Assembly: GCA_017447165.1 (NCBI GenBank)
Contig: JAFSOD010000001.1
Coordinates: forward strand, 1-64,000
Length of the DNA: 64,000 nt
Reading direction: 5' to 3'
Source of the DNA: Bacilli bacterium
Lineage (GTDB): Bacteria; Bacillota_I; Bacilli_A; RFN20; CAG-826
Made by a program: the position numbers and the translations under genes
The notes under the pieces: generated by a model
Databases searched by the model: none
Told to the model about the DNA's origin: nothing
The model's input: only the letters and a program-made list of their open reading frames with translations
In this document: one piece after another, positions 44,420 to 52,702 of the stretch
How positions within the stretch are numbered: the first letter of the stretch is position 1
Layout of the letters: every line of letters starts with the position of its first letter

Positions 44420-45367
44420 ATGTCAAAAGTTAAAGAACAAAAAGAATTACAAAAGAAATTGCAAAAGGCACGTAAAATAAACGATCCAATGGACGTCTAT
44501 GTGATGGAGAAAATTTCCTTACCAATTGCAAAATTATTTCATAAATTAGGATTAAGCCCAAACGTCGCGACTGTGTGTTCGATGGTTATCGGTATCACTG
44601 GGGCAACTTTTCTAGCCTTCCCATATGGCTGGATTTGGCCCTTATGTATTGGCTGTTTCTTAGTCTTATTTTCATACGTATTCGATTGTGCGGATGGACA
44701 AATCGCTCGTATGGGTGGAAACGGCTCATTATACGGAAGATGTTTTGATGGTTTCTCTGATGGAGTGGTCTATTTTGCGATTTATGTCGCTGTATCGATT
44801 CATATTATGCTTTGGGATAATATCCCATTCACTAACATTCCTTGGAATGGATGGATCTTCTTTATTTCTGTTCCAGTAGGTGTATATTTCCACGCGACTC
44901 AGGCTAGAGTTGCCGACTACCTTAAAAATGAATATATGTATATTACTGGTAGTAGTCATTGTGAATTAAGCACAACCGAAAGCTTAAAGAAACAAGTTGA
45001 AGAATTAGCACCAAATAAATTCTTCCCTCGTTTAGTGTATAACTCATACATTACCTACACTAAAAACCAAGAGAAGATGACTCCTAACTTCCAAAAGTTA
45101 CATCAAAGAATTATTGAAAATGGTGGAGTGATTCCTGAAAAAGTTTCTGAAATGTGGAAGAAAGGTGTTAATAAGACTGTTTGGTTAAGTAACCTCTTAG
45201 TCTTCAATTTCAGAACTGTTACCTTACTCACATTGATGTGCTTTGATCAAGCGTTCTGGATTTTCCCAGTTAATGTCGTGGTTTTAGAAGCACTTAAATA
45301 TTTCTTACTTATTAAACACGAAAGACTCGCCAAGAGATGCTTAGAGGAAGGCTTCGATGAAATTTAG
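44420..45367 (+). CDS. CDP-alcohol phosphatidyltransferase family protein
   Basis: The 315-residue membrane enzyme has the full motif DCADGQIARMGGNGSLYG, then RCFDGFSDG (D-G-x2-A-R-x8-G-x3-D-x3-D) and about six hydrophobic segments. It joins an alcohol to a CDP-activated lipid or substrate. The basic N-terminus (VKEQKELQKKLQKARKIND) faces the cytoplasm. It overlaps the next gene, a flippase-like protein, by 11 bases, which hints at a combined lipid synthesis/transport role. Confidence 0.88.
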   Translation: MSKVKEQKELQKKLQKARKINDPMDVYVMEKISLPIAKLFHKLGLSPNVATVCSMVIGITGATFLAFPYGWIWPLCIGCFLVLFSYVFDCADGQIARMGGNGSLYGRCFDGFSDGVVYFAIYVAVSIHIMLWDNIPFTNIPWNGWIFFISVPVGVYFHATQARVADYLKNEYMYITGSSHCELSTTESLKKQVEELAPNKFFPRLVYNSYITYTKNQEKMTPNFQKLHQRIIENGGVIPEKVSEMWKKGVNKTVWLSNLLVFNFRTVTLLTLMCFDQAFWIFPVNVVVLEALKYFLLIKHERLAKRCLEEGFDEI

Positions 45368-46460
45368 GTGGAGATTAGTATTCTTTGCTCTTGGTATTGG
45401 CGGCATTGTTTTACTTGCTTGGCAAAACAATTGGTTTAGAGATACCGACTGGAATATGCTTTTTAGCCCAAGAATCTTAGGATTACTTGCAGCGATTATT
45501 TCCGTTTGGATTGTTATTTATTTCTTACACGCTCTTAGCTATAAGTTAATTCTTTGTGAAGATTCAAAAAACGTAAAGATGCATTCCATGATGCGTATAT
45601 GCGCAGCGGGATTTGCACTTAATAACGTCACTCCTGCGGGATTAGTAGGAGGAGAGCCATATCGTATTATGGCCTTGAAGCGTTATGTTCCTGTAGAAAG
45701 AGCGGCCTCATCAACTTTAACATTCTCAATTGTTTACGCTGTAGGCCACTTCTTACTTTGGATTACTGGCATTATCATGTTTGGTATTTATCATGCCTTT
45801 GGGCATACCGCACCTGTATGGGTGAGCATATTATTAGGCATTTCAGGAGGAGTTTTGTTCCTTCTCACGTTAGGCTTCTTTATCTTTAAAAAGATAGGTT
45901 TTGCCTATCCTGCGATGCGCTTATTAGCGAAAATCCCTTTAGTTAAGAGAAAACTCGCTCCATATGTTGAAAAGCATAAGGACTCTTATATTGAAATCGA
46001 CGATAATATTAGAGCCTTTAGGAATAAGACTTGGAGATTTATCGCCGTAATGTTAATTCAATACTCAACTAGACTATTGGAGGCTTTAGAGTACTTCTTA
46101 ATTCTTTATTACTTCGTTCCTGCTGGAATCTCTGTCAATTATTTTGATGGCTTGTTAATTATGTCTACCGCATCTTTGATGGGTAATTTATTATTCATCA
46201 TTCCAATGCAAGCCGGATCTAGAGAATTAGGTACCCAGATGGCTCTTGAATTTGTCTTAGGTTCTACCGCAGCTTCTGCAGTTTTTGCGCCTTTAGGAAT
46301 TGTTTATCGTTTTAGAGAAATCATCTTTATTATTATCGGAATCATTCTTGTCTTGCTTGGCCGAAAGTATAAGAAAGACGCAATTACAGAATTTGTTAAT
46401 AGGTCACTTAAAGATCAAATTGATCTTGCTAACGAATTAGAAAAAGAAAAAAATAATTAG
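45357..46460 (+). CDS. Flippase-like membrane protein (YbhN/UPF0104, LPG synthase TM type)
   Basis: The 367-residue protein has eight or so hydrophobic segments and the family marks AAGFALNNVTPAGLVGGEPY, RIMALKRYVPVERAASSTL, FIIPMQAGSRELGTQMAL. This is the lysylphosphatidylglycerol synthetase transmembrane/YbhN family. Members move or help move glycolipids and phospholipids. The pair with the CDP-alcohol phosphatidyltransferase is coupled by an 11-base overlap. Confidence 0.85.
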   Translation: MKFRWRLVFFALGIGGIVLLAWQNNWFRDTDWNMLFSPRILGLLAAIISVWIVIYFLHALSYKLILCEDSKNVKMHSMMRICAAGFALNNVTPAGLVGGEPYRIMALKRYVPVERAASSTLTFSIVYAVGHFLLWITGIIMFGIYHAFGHTAPVWVSILLGISGGVLFLLTLGFFIFKKIGFAYPAMRLLAKIPLVKRKLAPYVEKHKDSYIEIDDNIRAFRNKTWRFIAVMLIQYSTRLLEALEYFLILYYFVPAGISVNYFDGLLIMSTASLMGNLLFIIPMQAGSRELGTQMALEFVLGSTAASAVFAPLGIVYRFREIIFIIIGIILVLLGRKYKKDAITEFVNRSLKDQIDLANELEKEKNN

Positions 46461-46500
46461 TTTATTTTTAAAAGCGTTTTGTTATAATACATAACGCTAT

Positions 46501-46575
46501 GGACCCATAGCTCAAAGGAAGAGCCCTCCGCTCATAACGGAGTTGTTGTAGTGTCGGGATCTACTGGGTCCACCA
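46501..46575 (+). tRNA. tRNA with CAT anticodon (Met or Ile2), unusual T-arm
   Basis: Acceptor GGACCCA/TGGGTCC, discriminator A, encoded CCA. The D-arm is GCTC/GAGC. The anticodon stem CTCCG/CGGAG encloses CTCATAA, so the anticodon is CAT (elongator Met, or Ile if lysidine-modified). The T-arm reads GTAGTGTCGGGATCTAC: GTAG/CTAC can pair, but the usual TTCRANY loop and the G53-C61 pair are absent. Confidence 0.75.
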
Positions 46576-46579
46576 AAAT

Positions 46580-46670
46580 GGAGATTTACCCAAGTGGTTG
46601 AAGGGGTCGGTCTTGAAAACCGATAGGAGGTGCAAGCCTCGCTAGGGTTCAAATCCCTAAATCTCCGCCA
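46580..46670 (+). tRNA. tRNA-Ser (TGA)
   Basis: Acceptor GGAGATT/AATCTCC, discriminator G, encoded CCA. The anticodon stem TCGGT/ACCGA encloses CTTGAAA, giving anticodon TGA. A long variable arm (AGGAGGTGCAAGCCTC region) is typical of tRNA-Ser. The T-loop is TTCAAAT. Confidence 0.95.
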
Positions 46671-46682
46671 AAAAATTAAATC

Positions 46683-46710
46683 ACTCACTAAAAAATTTAG
46701 TGAGTTTTTT
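46683..46710 (+). terminator. Terminator after the tRNA pair
   Basis: ACTCACTAAA (46683-46692) / TTTAGTGAGT (46696-46705), followed by a T run. Confidence 0.9.
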
Positions 46711-46748
46711 ATTCTTTTTTGTCATAATATTTCAAGAGGTAAATTGAT

Positions 46749-47876
46749 ATGAAAAGAAACATTTTATTTGCTATATTTCCTGCAATTGTTTGTTTAGCAG
46801 GTTGCTCTCAAGAATCACAAAAACAATATTTTCAATCATGGAAAAGAACAGATAAGTCAACTGGCTCTTTAGATGTTTTAATTAATTATGTTAATGATGT
46901 TACTAATCCTAATTCAAAAAACTTTATTCCAGTAGAAGATAGAATTGCAACATTTGATATGGATGGAACTTTTATTGGAGAATTATATCCAACTTATTTT
47001 GAATATAATTTGTTAGAATATCGCGCTTTAGAAGATCCTAACTATAAAGATATTTGTCCAGTAGAAGTTAAAGAAGTTGCTCAAGAAATTAGAGATTTTG
47101 TTAGAAAAGGCACTAAACTTCCTGATCACTTTGATATGAGACATGCTTATGCTGCTGCTAAAGCTTATGCAGGAATGAGCGTTGCGGAATTTGACCGCTA
47201 TGTTAAAGAATACGCAACAAATACTCCTTATGGATTTACTGGTATGACCTTCGCTACAAGTTTTTATAAACCAATGTTAGAAGTATTTGATTATTTAAAA
47301 GATAATAATTTTGATTATTATGTTGTTTCTGGCTCTGATAGATATATCTGCCGTTCTATAACTGAATCAATTGGTATTCCATCTAATAAAATTATTGGTA
47401 TGGATGTTGTTACTAAATCTAGTGGACAAGGTGATCAAGACGGTGTTGATTACACAATGAAATCAGATGAATATCTTATTCGTACTGATGAATTAATTAT
47501 TAAAAATTTAAAGACCAACAAAGTTAAACAAATCTCTCAAGAAATTGGTAAAGTCCCTGTACTTTCTTTTGGAAATAGTAGTGGAGATGAAGCGATGCAT
47601 AATTACTGTAAGAGTAACGAAAAATATAAAACTGAAGTCTTTATGTTAATCGCAGATAATGATGAACAAGATCATATCAACCTAGCAGAAACCGAAACAA
47701 GAAAAGCAAAATGGGAAGCGAATCACTATAACATCATTTCGATGAAGGATGACTTTAAAACAATTTATGGAGAAAATGTTAAAAAAGTCCCATTCCCTTG
47801 GGAATTAGAAAATTATGACGCTTTTATTTCGGAAGCCAGCAAAGCTGAAAGCAAAAACTATAGCAAAGCTTTTTAA
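46749..47876 (+). CDS. HAD-family phosphatase lipoprotein
   Basis: The 375-residue protein has a lipoprotein signal (IFPAIVCLAGC) and a phosphoserine-phosphatase-like HAD domain: RIATFDMDGTFIGE (DxDGT nucleophile), FDYYVVSGSDRYICRSI, VPVLSFGNSSGDEAMHNYC. It should act outside the membrane on small phosphoesters. The cap is helical (VKEVAQEIRDFVRKGTKLP). AAGAGGT is the ribosome site. Its end runs into a degraded region. Confidence 0.88.
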   Translation: MKRNILFAIFPAIVCLAGCSQESQKQYFQSWKRTDKSTGSLDVLINYVNDVTNPNSKNFIPVEDRIATFDMDGTFIGELYPTYFEYNLLEYRALEDPNYKDICPVEVKEVAQEIRDFVRKGTKLPDHFDMRHAYAAAKAYAGMSVAEFDRYVKEYATNTPYGFTGMTFATSFYKPMLEVFDYLKDNNFDYYVVSGSDRYICRSITESIGIPSNKIIGMDVVTKSSGQGDQDGVDYTMKSDEYLIRTDELIIKNLKTNKVKQISQEIGKVPVLSFGNSSGDEAMHNYCKSNEKYKTEVFMLIADNDEQDHINLAETETRKAKWEANHYNIISMKDDFKTIYGENVKKVPFPWELENYDAFISEASKAESKNYSKAF

Positions 47877-48290
47877 ACATCTATAAAAATAGAGAAGAAC
47901 ATTTCACCACTAAGCCAACTGAAATTATTAACGAACATCATCAATATGAGGCGACTTGTAACACTGAGACAAGCCAATGCCATATTAGTGATTATCCTGA
48001 TGTTAATTCCTATACTGTTTATCGAAACAATAAGGCCAAAGGCTTATCTGAAGAACATGCGATTTATAATGAGGAAATATTCTAAAGTAGAGATCCATTA
48101 TTATACACCCGCCCATGGATATCGTTTCCGTTATAAGGCTAGTGGAACTTCTGTTTCTATTCCTGAAAGTGAAGTGAATAATAACGCCATGGGAGTTGAA
48201 TTATTTAACGAATATGGATATTACATCTATCATGAATATGATTTAACTATGACTTTTAAAAATGATAATACTGTCGCTATTAATAACTAA
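47877..48290 (+). pseudogene. Decayed coding remnants after the HAD gene
   Basis: Two frames look protein-like. One, around 47895-48080, reads YEATCNTETSQCHISDYPDV and RNNKAKGLSEEHAIYNEEIF before a stop. The other, around 48085-48290, reads IHYYTPAHGYRFRYKASGTS and NAMGVELFNEYGYYIYHEYD. The formal 114-codon frame from 47946 mixes them. I cannot name either family; the region looks like one or two genes broken by indels. Confidence 0.4.
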
Positions 48291-48342
48291 ATTATCTTCG
48301 TCTCATATCTTAGCGAATAGCCATTATTTGTTTACAAATAAA

Positions 48343-48380
48343 GGGGCTGTTAAGAAATTAAAATCTTAACGCCCTTTTTT
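48343..48380 (+). terminator. Terminator before the IS relic
   Basis: GTTAAGA (48349-48355) / TCTTAAC (48364-48370) with further G/C pairing outside, followed by TTTTTT. Confidence 0.75.
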
Positions 48381-48447
48381 CTTACACTAAAAAATCCCGA
48401 AATATCGAGCTTAATGTACAATATTATTGTCTAAGGAGGTATTGTAC

Positions 48448-49170
48448 ATGTCTTATTTTATCACAGAAAAAGTTTTTCTGATGCCTTCCTTCGATATAAG
48501 TGAGAAGGAAAAACTAAAACTTGATACTTTTCTCGAAATATTAGAGAGATCAAACGCTTCTAAGATAATAGAAAAAGAGATTACAAGAGACATAAATGTT
48601 GGAAGAAAATCTTATAATCCATATCGATTATTTGCTTCTATAATCTATGGCTTTTCTAAACATTCAGGAAGTGTGAGAAGCTTAGAATAAAACTTAGAAT
48701 TTGATCTTCGTTTTATATATCTGATGGAACAATAAAGACCATCATATGTAACAATATCTAAATTTCATAGCAACATAGTTGTTCCGCATCAAAAAGAACT
48801 TTTTTCTAGTATAGTTTCCTCTATCATCAAATATTTTGATATTTGTATTGATGAAGTGTTTTTAGATGGAGCAAAGTTTGAAGCAAACGCTAACAAGTAT
48901 AAATTTGTTTGGAAGCCAACAACGTTTCATGAAAAGCTTAATGCAAATATTAAAAATTTATTAGTTAAATATTTCGATATTCCCTCTTCAAAGAAAACAT
49001 TTGTTTCTAAAGAGATAGGCTAATATATAACTCTTCTTTTAAGAAAAGCAAAAGAACAAGGTGTTGATGTCGATAATTTAAGAACTGGAAAAGGTCACAA
49101 AAAGGTTGAGATTGTTTCAGATATTAGAACATTAAATAACTACCATGACACGATAGCTTTTCTTTGAAGA
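48448..49170 (+). pseudogene. IS1182-family transposase, degraded
   Basis: From the ATG after AAGGAGG the frame reads FITEKVFLMPSFDISEKEKL, NPYRLFASIIYGFSKHSGSV, RSLE, then stop at 48688. In-frame or shifted continuations give NLEFDLRFIYLMEQ, HQKELFSSIVSSIIKYFDIC, DEVFLDGAKFEANANKYKFV, VSDIRTLNNYHDTIAFL. These are IS1182-type transposase segments. Several stops (48688, 48733, 49021) and the loss of the C-terminal half show that it is dead. 49171-49372 holds no further gene, only AT-rich IS debris. Confidence 0.8.
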
Positions 49171-49372
49171 AAATTTATGTGTTCCCATTTCATAAAAAAC
49201 ATCTGCCTTTCAATTTATATCTCTAAGGGAACAGGTATTATTTTACTATTATTAGACTAATTTCAGTTTTTTCTTAAGAAACGGAATTTACTTTAAGAAT
49301 TCTCAAAGATTTAATAAACACACTATTTGTGTGTAAAAAGAATATTTTCTTTGATAGAATATTCTATATCGT

Positions 49373-50296
49373 ATGAATAAGACTAAACGTGCTGCACTAA
49401 TTGGGCTTGGAACAATTGTGACCAAGTATAAAGAAGGGTTGCTTAAGTCCAACGCTTTTGAATTGGCTGCACTTATGGATATTTCTGAGGGGGCCAGTGG
49501 TCGTTTGGTTTTCCCAAATCTTCCCTTCTATACATCTTTAGATGAGCTTATCAAAAATGAGGAGGTTAATCTTGCAATTATTTCAACTCCGCCTGCTACA
49601 CATTATTCGCTTATTAAGAAATGTTTAAAGCAAGGTTTAGATGTCATTGTTGAAAAACCGATGGTTTTAAAAATTGAGCAAGTCGAGGAATTATATAGTT
49701 TTGCTAAGAACAAAGGTTTATGTCTAAATACCTCATATCACTGGCAAAATGGTGAAGAGGTTAAACATTTTAGTGAAATATTTTGTATTTCAAAAATAAC
49801 TAAAATCGATATTTTTGTTAATGACCCATATTCAAATGGGCAAGAAATAAATGATGCAAAAATTCCACTCGAGGGAACGTGGATTGATAGCGGAGTCAAC
49901 TCTTTATCCCTTGCAAAAAAGTGGCTCCCATTTAAGGAATTCACTATTTTAGGGTACGAAATCAAGTTAGCTGATAACGTTAAATTACCAATCTATTCAA
50001 AAGTTAATTTGTTAATTGATGGTGTAGAAGTTAATATTGAAGTTGACTGGAGAGAAAACCTCGACTTTAAACGTTCTTATGTTTATTTTGGGGATCACAA
50101 AGTTTTTATTAACCATTCTGAACAAAAAATCTATGATGGAGACAAAGTATACAACTTTGATTCAATTCCAAGACTAAACCGTCACTATTATAATTTCTAC
50201 ACAAGCTTTGCTTACACATCCAATTATGAGGAGACAGAGGCAATACATAAAATACTTTTAAAAGTTAGAGACGAATATGAAAAGAAAAATAATTAA
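49373..50296 (+). CDS. Gfo/Idh/MocA-family oxidoreductase
   Basis: The 307-residue protein has the NAD(P) Rossmann start KRAALIGLGTIVTKYKEGLL, the AIISTPPATHYSLIKKCLKQ segment and the family EKP motif (DVIVEKPMVL). The C-terminal half (WIDSGVNSLSLAKKWLPFKE, then RENLDFKRSYVYFGDHKVFI) is shorter than usual. The substrate is probably a sugar or polyol derivative. It overlaps the following 2TM/NUDIX-like/HAD gene by 20 bases, so the pair is one functional unit. It has no strong ribosome site and follows IS debris. Confidence 0.85.
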   Translation: MNKTKRAALIGLGTIVTKYKEGLLKSNAFELAALMDISEGASGRLVFPNLPFYTSLDELIKNEEVNLAIISTPPATHYSLIKKCLKQGLDVIVEKPMVLKIEQVEELYSFAKNKGLCLNTSYHWQNGEEVKHFSEIFCISKITKIDIFVNDPYSNGQEINDAKIPLEGTWIDSGVNSLSLAKKWLPFKEFTILGYEIKLADNVKLPIYSKVNLLIDGVEVNIEVDWRENLDFKRSYVYFGDHKVFINHSEQKIYDGDKVYNFDSIPRLNRHYYNFYTSFAYTSNYEETEAIHKILLKVRDEYEKKNN

Positions 50297-52058
50297 GTTG
50301 TTTTACTTTTTAAGAAGCCGTTCGTATTTTAGATACATTATTTTATTCTTGATTGTAGCGGCATTCTTTGTCGGCCTTGGGTTTTTACTTGTTTATTTCT
50401 TTAATGAAGACGTAATTGCAACGACAATCGCTACCGCCTTTGGTTTTGCTGCATCAAATATCTTGATATTCTTCGCAGGTGTATTCTCTCGTATTTTCGA
50501 GGATAACCTTAAGGTTAATACATCAACCGAAGAGATGATGAAGATATACAAAAAACCTGAATATCAGAAGATTATTACCTTTGGTAAAAAGAGCATGCCT
50601 GTTTGCTACAAATGTGTTCATGTTCATCAAAATAACTATTCATATGAAATTGATGATCATCCAGACAAATTCTTTGAATTAGAAGGTTTCGTTGAACAAA
50701 ACTATAACACATTATTTGGACTGCATTCATCTAGTTCTAAAGAGAACACACTAACCATAAGACTTGATGACTTTTACAAAAAGAAAGATGACCACTTTAT
50801 ATTCAGCTTATCTCGTTCTAATTTCTATAACCATTTAGTCACTAATAGAGCGGTGGACTTTGAAATTATTAAAGATTTATCTTTAAGATCTTTGTACGAA
50901 CCAGGTCCAGATATTGGACCTTTATCAGAATCAAAATTCTCAAATCATATTGGTGTAAATGCTCTTGTTTTTACAAAAGATAACCACGTCATTTTTCCTC
51001 AACGTAAGAAAAACTCAACAATTTCAAAGAATTGTATTACTTCCTCAATAGCGACCAGGCTTCTTTTCCCAAATAATTCAAAACCCATTGATGTTCAATA
51101 CGTACTTCATGATCAGGTTTTAGAGGCTCTTGAAAAGAGACTGTTTCTAGATTTATCACTTTTTAAAGAAGAGGACATCGAGATTGAATTCTTAGGCTTT
51201 GGTCAAAATGTCTATGAGGGTGGTAAACCTCAAATGTATTTTGTTGTTCACCTTAAAACAATTGATTTATCAAACTACAAAAAGTTCTTAAGACGTTTAA
51301 AAATAAATGAGTCTCGGATTGATAATGATAAATGTTTATACCTTGCTAAATACGATTCAATTTCGGTTGCTCGTGATGATTCAAAACTCAGTTTTCAGTA
51401 TTACGATAACGACAAAAAGAAATATCATAACCACAAGGCAAAATGTGAGAAATCCTTAATATGTAACATTTGGCATTATCAACAAACCCAAAAGAAGAAC
51501 CTTGTTATGTTTGATTGTTTTGGAGTTGTGTCATCAAGTGTGCTTCCTCCATGGTTTAAAAAGCAATTTGGAGAAGAAGAAGGCAAAAATCTCAGTGATT
51601 ACTACTGCAAGGAAGGCGATGATGGTAAATTCTCCTTAGACGAGATTGCTAATCTTGTTTCAGAGCAATGCAAGATTAGGCCAAGAAAGATTATTAGAAC
51701 CTGGATTAAGTCTGCTGTTGTAAATAAAGACCTTATCGAGTATATTCATGAACTTAAAAAGGATAACGAAGTTATCCTTGCATCAAACGCATGTAAAGGC
51801 TTAGTTGAAAGAGTACTAAAGAAATTCAAATTCCGTTATCTCTTTGACCGCATCTTCATCTCACACTTTATGAAATGCAAGAAACCTCAAAAGGAATATT
51901 ACGAAAGAATACTGGCATCCTATTCTCGTCCATTTGATAAGGTCATAATGGTCGATGACAGACCTAAAAATTTGGAACATCTTAAAGAGTTAAACATCAC
52001 CGGTGTTTTTTATGAAAGCGTTCCGAAACTTAAAGAAAATCTTAAGAAAATACTTTGA
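50277..52058 (+). CDS. Fusion of 2TM segment, NUDIX-like domain and HAD phosphatase
   Basis: The 593-residue protein has two membrane segments (about 18-40 and 45-68). The middle domain (~220-370: SNHIGVNALVFTKDNHVIFP, QRKKNSTISKNCITSSIATR, QMYFVVHLKTIDL) resembles the NUDIX-like domain of SMODS-associated membrane effectors, without a canonical Nudix box. The C-terminal HAD domain (~405-593) has NLVMFDCFGVV, DNEVILASNACKG, KKPQKEYYERIL and VIMVDDRPKNLEHLKEL. The oxidoreductase overlaps by 20 bases. Function is unknown; a defence or nucleotide-repair role is an inference from domain layout. No CD-NTase gene is nearby. Confidence 0.65.
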   Translation: MKRKIIKLFYFLRSRSYFRYIILFLIVAAFFVGLGFLLVYFFNEDVIATTIATAFGFAASNILIFFAGVFSRIFEDNLKVNTSTEEMMKIYKKPEYQKIITFGKKSMPVCYKCVHVHQNNYSYEIDDHPDKFFELEGFVEQNYNTLFGLHSSSSKENTLTIRLDDFYKKKDDHFIFSLSRSNFYNHLVTNRAVDFEIIKDLSLRSLYEPGPDIGPLSESKFSNHIGVNALVFTKDNHVIFPQRKKNSTISKNCITSSIATRLLFPNNSKPIDVQYVLHDQVLEALEKRLFLDLSLFKEEDIEIEFLGFGQNVYEGGKPQMYFVVHLKTIDLSNYKKFLRRLKINESRIDNDKCLYLAKYDSISVARDDSKLSFQYYDNDKKKYHNHKAKCEKSLICNIWHYQQTQKKNLVMFDCFGVVSSSVLPPWFKKQFGEEEGKNLSDYYCKEGDDGKFSLDEIANLVSEQCKIRPRKIIRTWIKSAVVNKDLIEYIHELKKDNEVILASNACKGLVERVLKKFKFRYLFDRIFISHFMKCKKPQKEYYERILASYSRPFDKVIMVDDRPKNLEHLKELNITGVFYESVPKLKENLKKIL

Positions 52059-52067
52059 AAATAAAAA

Positions 52068-52097
52068 CCCCTTGGATTTACTCCTTGGGGATTTTTT
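52068..52097 (+). terminator. Terminator after the fusion gene
   Basis: CCCC...GG pairs with CC...GGGG (52068-52090), followed by ATTTTTTT. The stem has a two-base internal mismatch. Confidence 0.65.
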
Positions 52098-52108
52098 TAG
52101 CAAATGTC

Positions 52109-52161
52109 TCCAATTGTCGATGAATGAATACATTTCAAAGTCCAATTGTCGATGAATGAAT
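52109..52161. repeat. Pair of 21-base direct repeats, IS-end-like
   Basis: Two identical 21-base words (52109-52129 and 52141-52161, core CAATTGTCGATGAATGAA) are spaced 32 bases start to start. Such doubled sites 30-odd bases apart are typical transposase-binding sites at IS21-type ends (inference). No istA/istB gene remains nearby. Confidence 0.6.
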
Positions 52162-52189
52162 TTATTGTTATAAAAAAAGAAGTTGTTGT

Positions 52190-52233
52190 CAACTTGATTA
52201 AATAGGATTGATATAATGTGTCAGTCCTTTTTT
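52190..52233 (+). terminator. Dispersed terminator-type repeat, copy D
   Basis: CAACTTGATTAAATAGGATT starts the hairpin, with AGGATTGATAT (52204-52214) facing GTGTCAGTCCT (about 52218-52228), then a T run. It lies right after the IS-end-like repeats. Confidence 0.65.
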
Positions 52234-52289
52234 ATTAAAAATGATATAATTCAAAGGTGAATAAACAAAAATATGATGGAGATGAGCTA

Positions 52290-52616
52290 ATGGCAATTAC
52301 AATAAATATCTATTACCACGGCACGAAAGATAATATAAGATTTTTTCTTAAAGAAATGGTTGATGGTGGACTTCTTTCTGAGATTAGAGAAGAAGAAGGA
52401 AATTTAAGATATGAATATTTCCTTCCTTTAGATGATCAAGAAACAGTCTTATTGATTGATTCATGGGAATCTCAAGAAGCGTTAGATAAACATCACGCCT
52501 CTCCACTAATGAGCAAAATCGCCGAATTAAGGAATAAATATAATCTCCACATGGAAGTGGAACGATTCACTAAAATTGAAAACAATCAAAATGATTTAAA
52601 ATTTATAAGAAAATAA
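52290..52616 (+). CDS. Antibiotic biosynthesis monooxygenase (ABM) domain protein
   Basis: The 108-residue protein has the ABM ferredoxin-like fold: ITINIYYHGTKDNIRFFLKE, then EEGNLRYEYFLPLDDQETVL, LIDSWESQEALDKHHASPLM. Such small dimers oxidise quinols or act in electron and heme chemistry. The start ATG at 52290 follows GGAG; the frame is open upstream but without a site. It sits between IS-end-like repeats, so it may be a passenger. Confidence 0.85.
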   Translation: MAITINIYYHGTKDNIRFFLKEMVDGGLLSEIREEEGNLRYEYFLPLDDQETVLLIDSWESQEALDKHHASPLMSKIAELRNKYNLHMEVERFTKIENNQNDLKFIRK

Positions 52617-52628
52617 GCAAACCGCGCA

Positions 52629-52702
52629 ATAAAAGCATTTGTGTTCCAGTGGTACTCAATTTTGTTCCACTGTATCATTTCTGTCCATTTAGGCCAGCTC
52701 CC
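52629..52702. repeat. IS-end-like repeat, copy E
   Basis: GTTCCACTGTATCATTTCTG, then TCCATTTAGGCCAGC, closely matches 40385-40420 (GTTCCATTTGTATCATTTCT, then GTACATTTGGGCCAAC). A GTTCCA word also occurs 25 bases before. It borders the serine recombinase block and may be the end of a lost element. Confidence 0.5.

Noticed and set aside
52109-52161. CRISPR array
   Set aside because: Only two repeats, no further units and no cas genes; better explained as IS-end-like sites.
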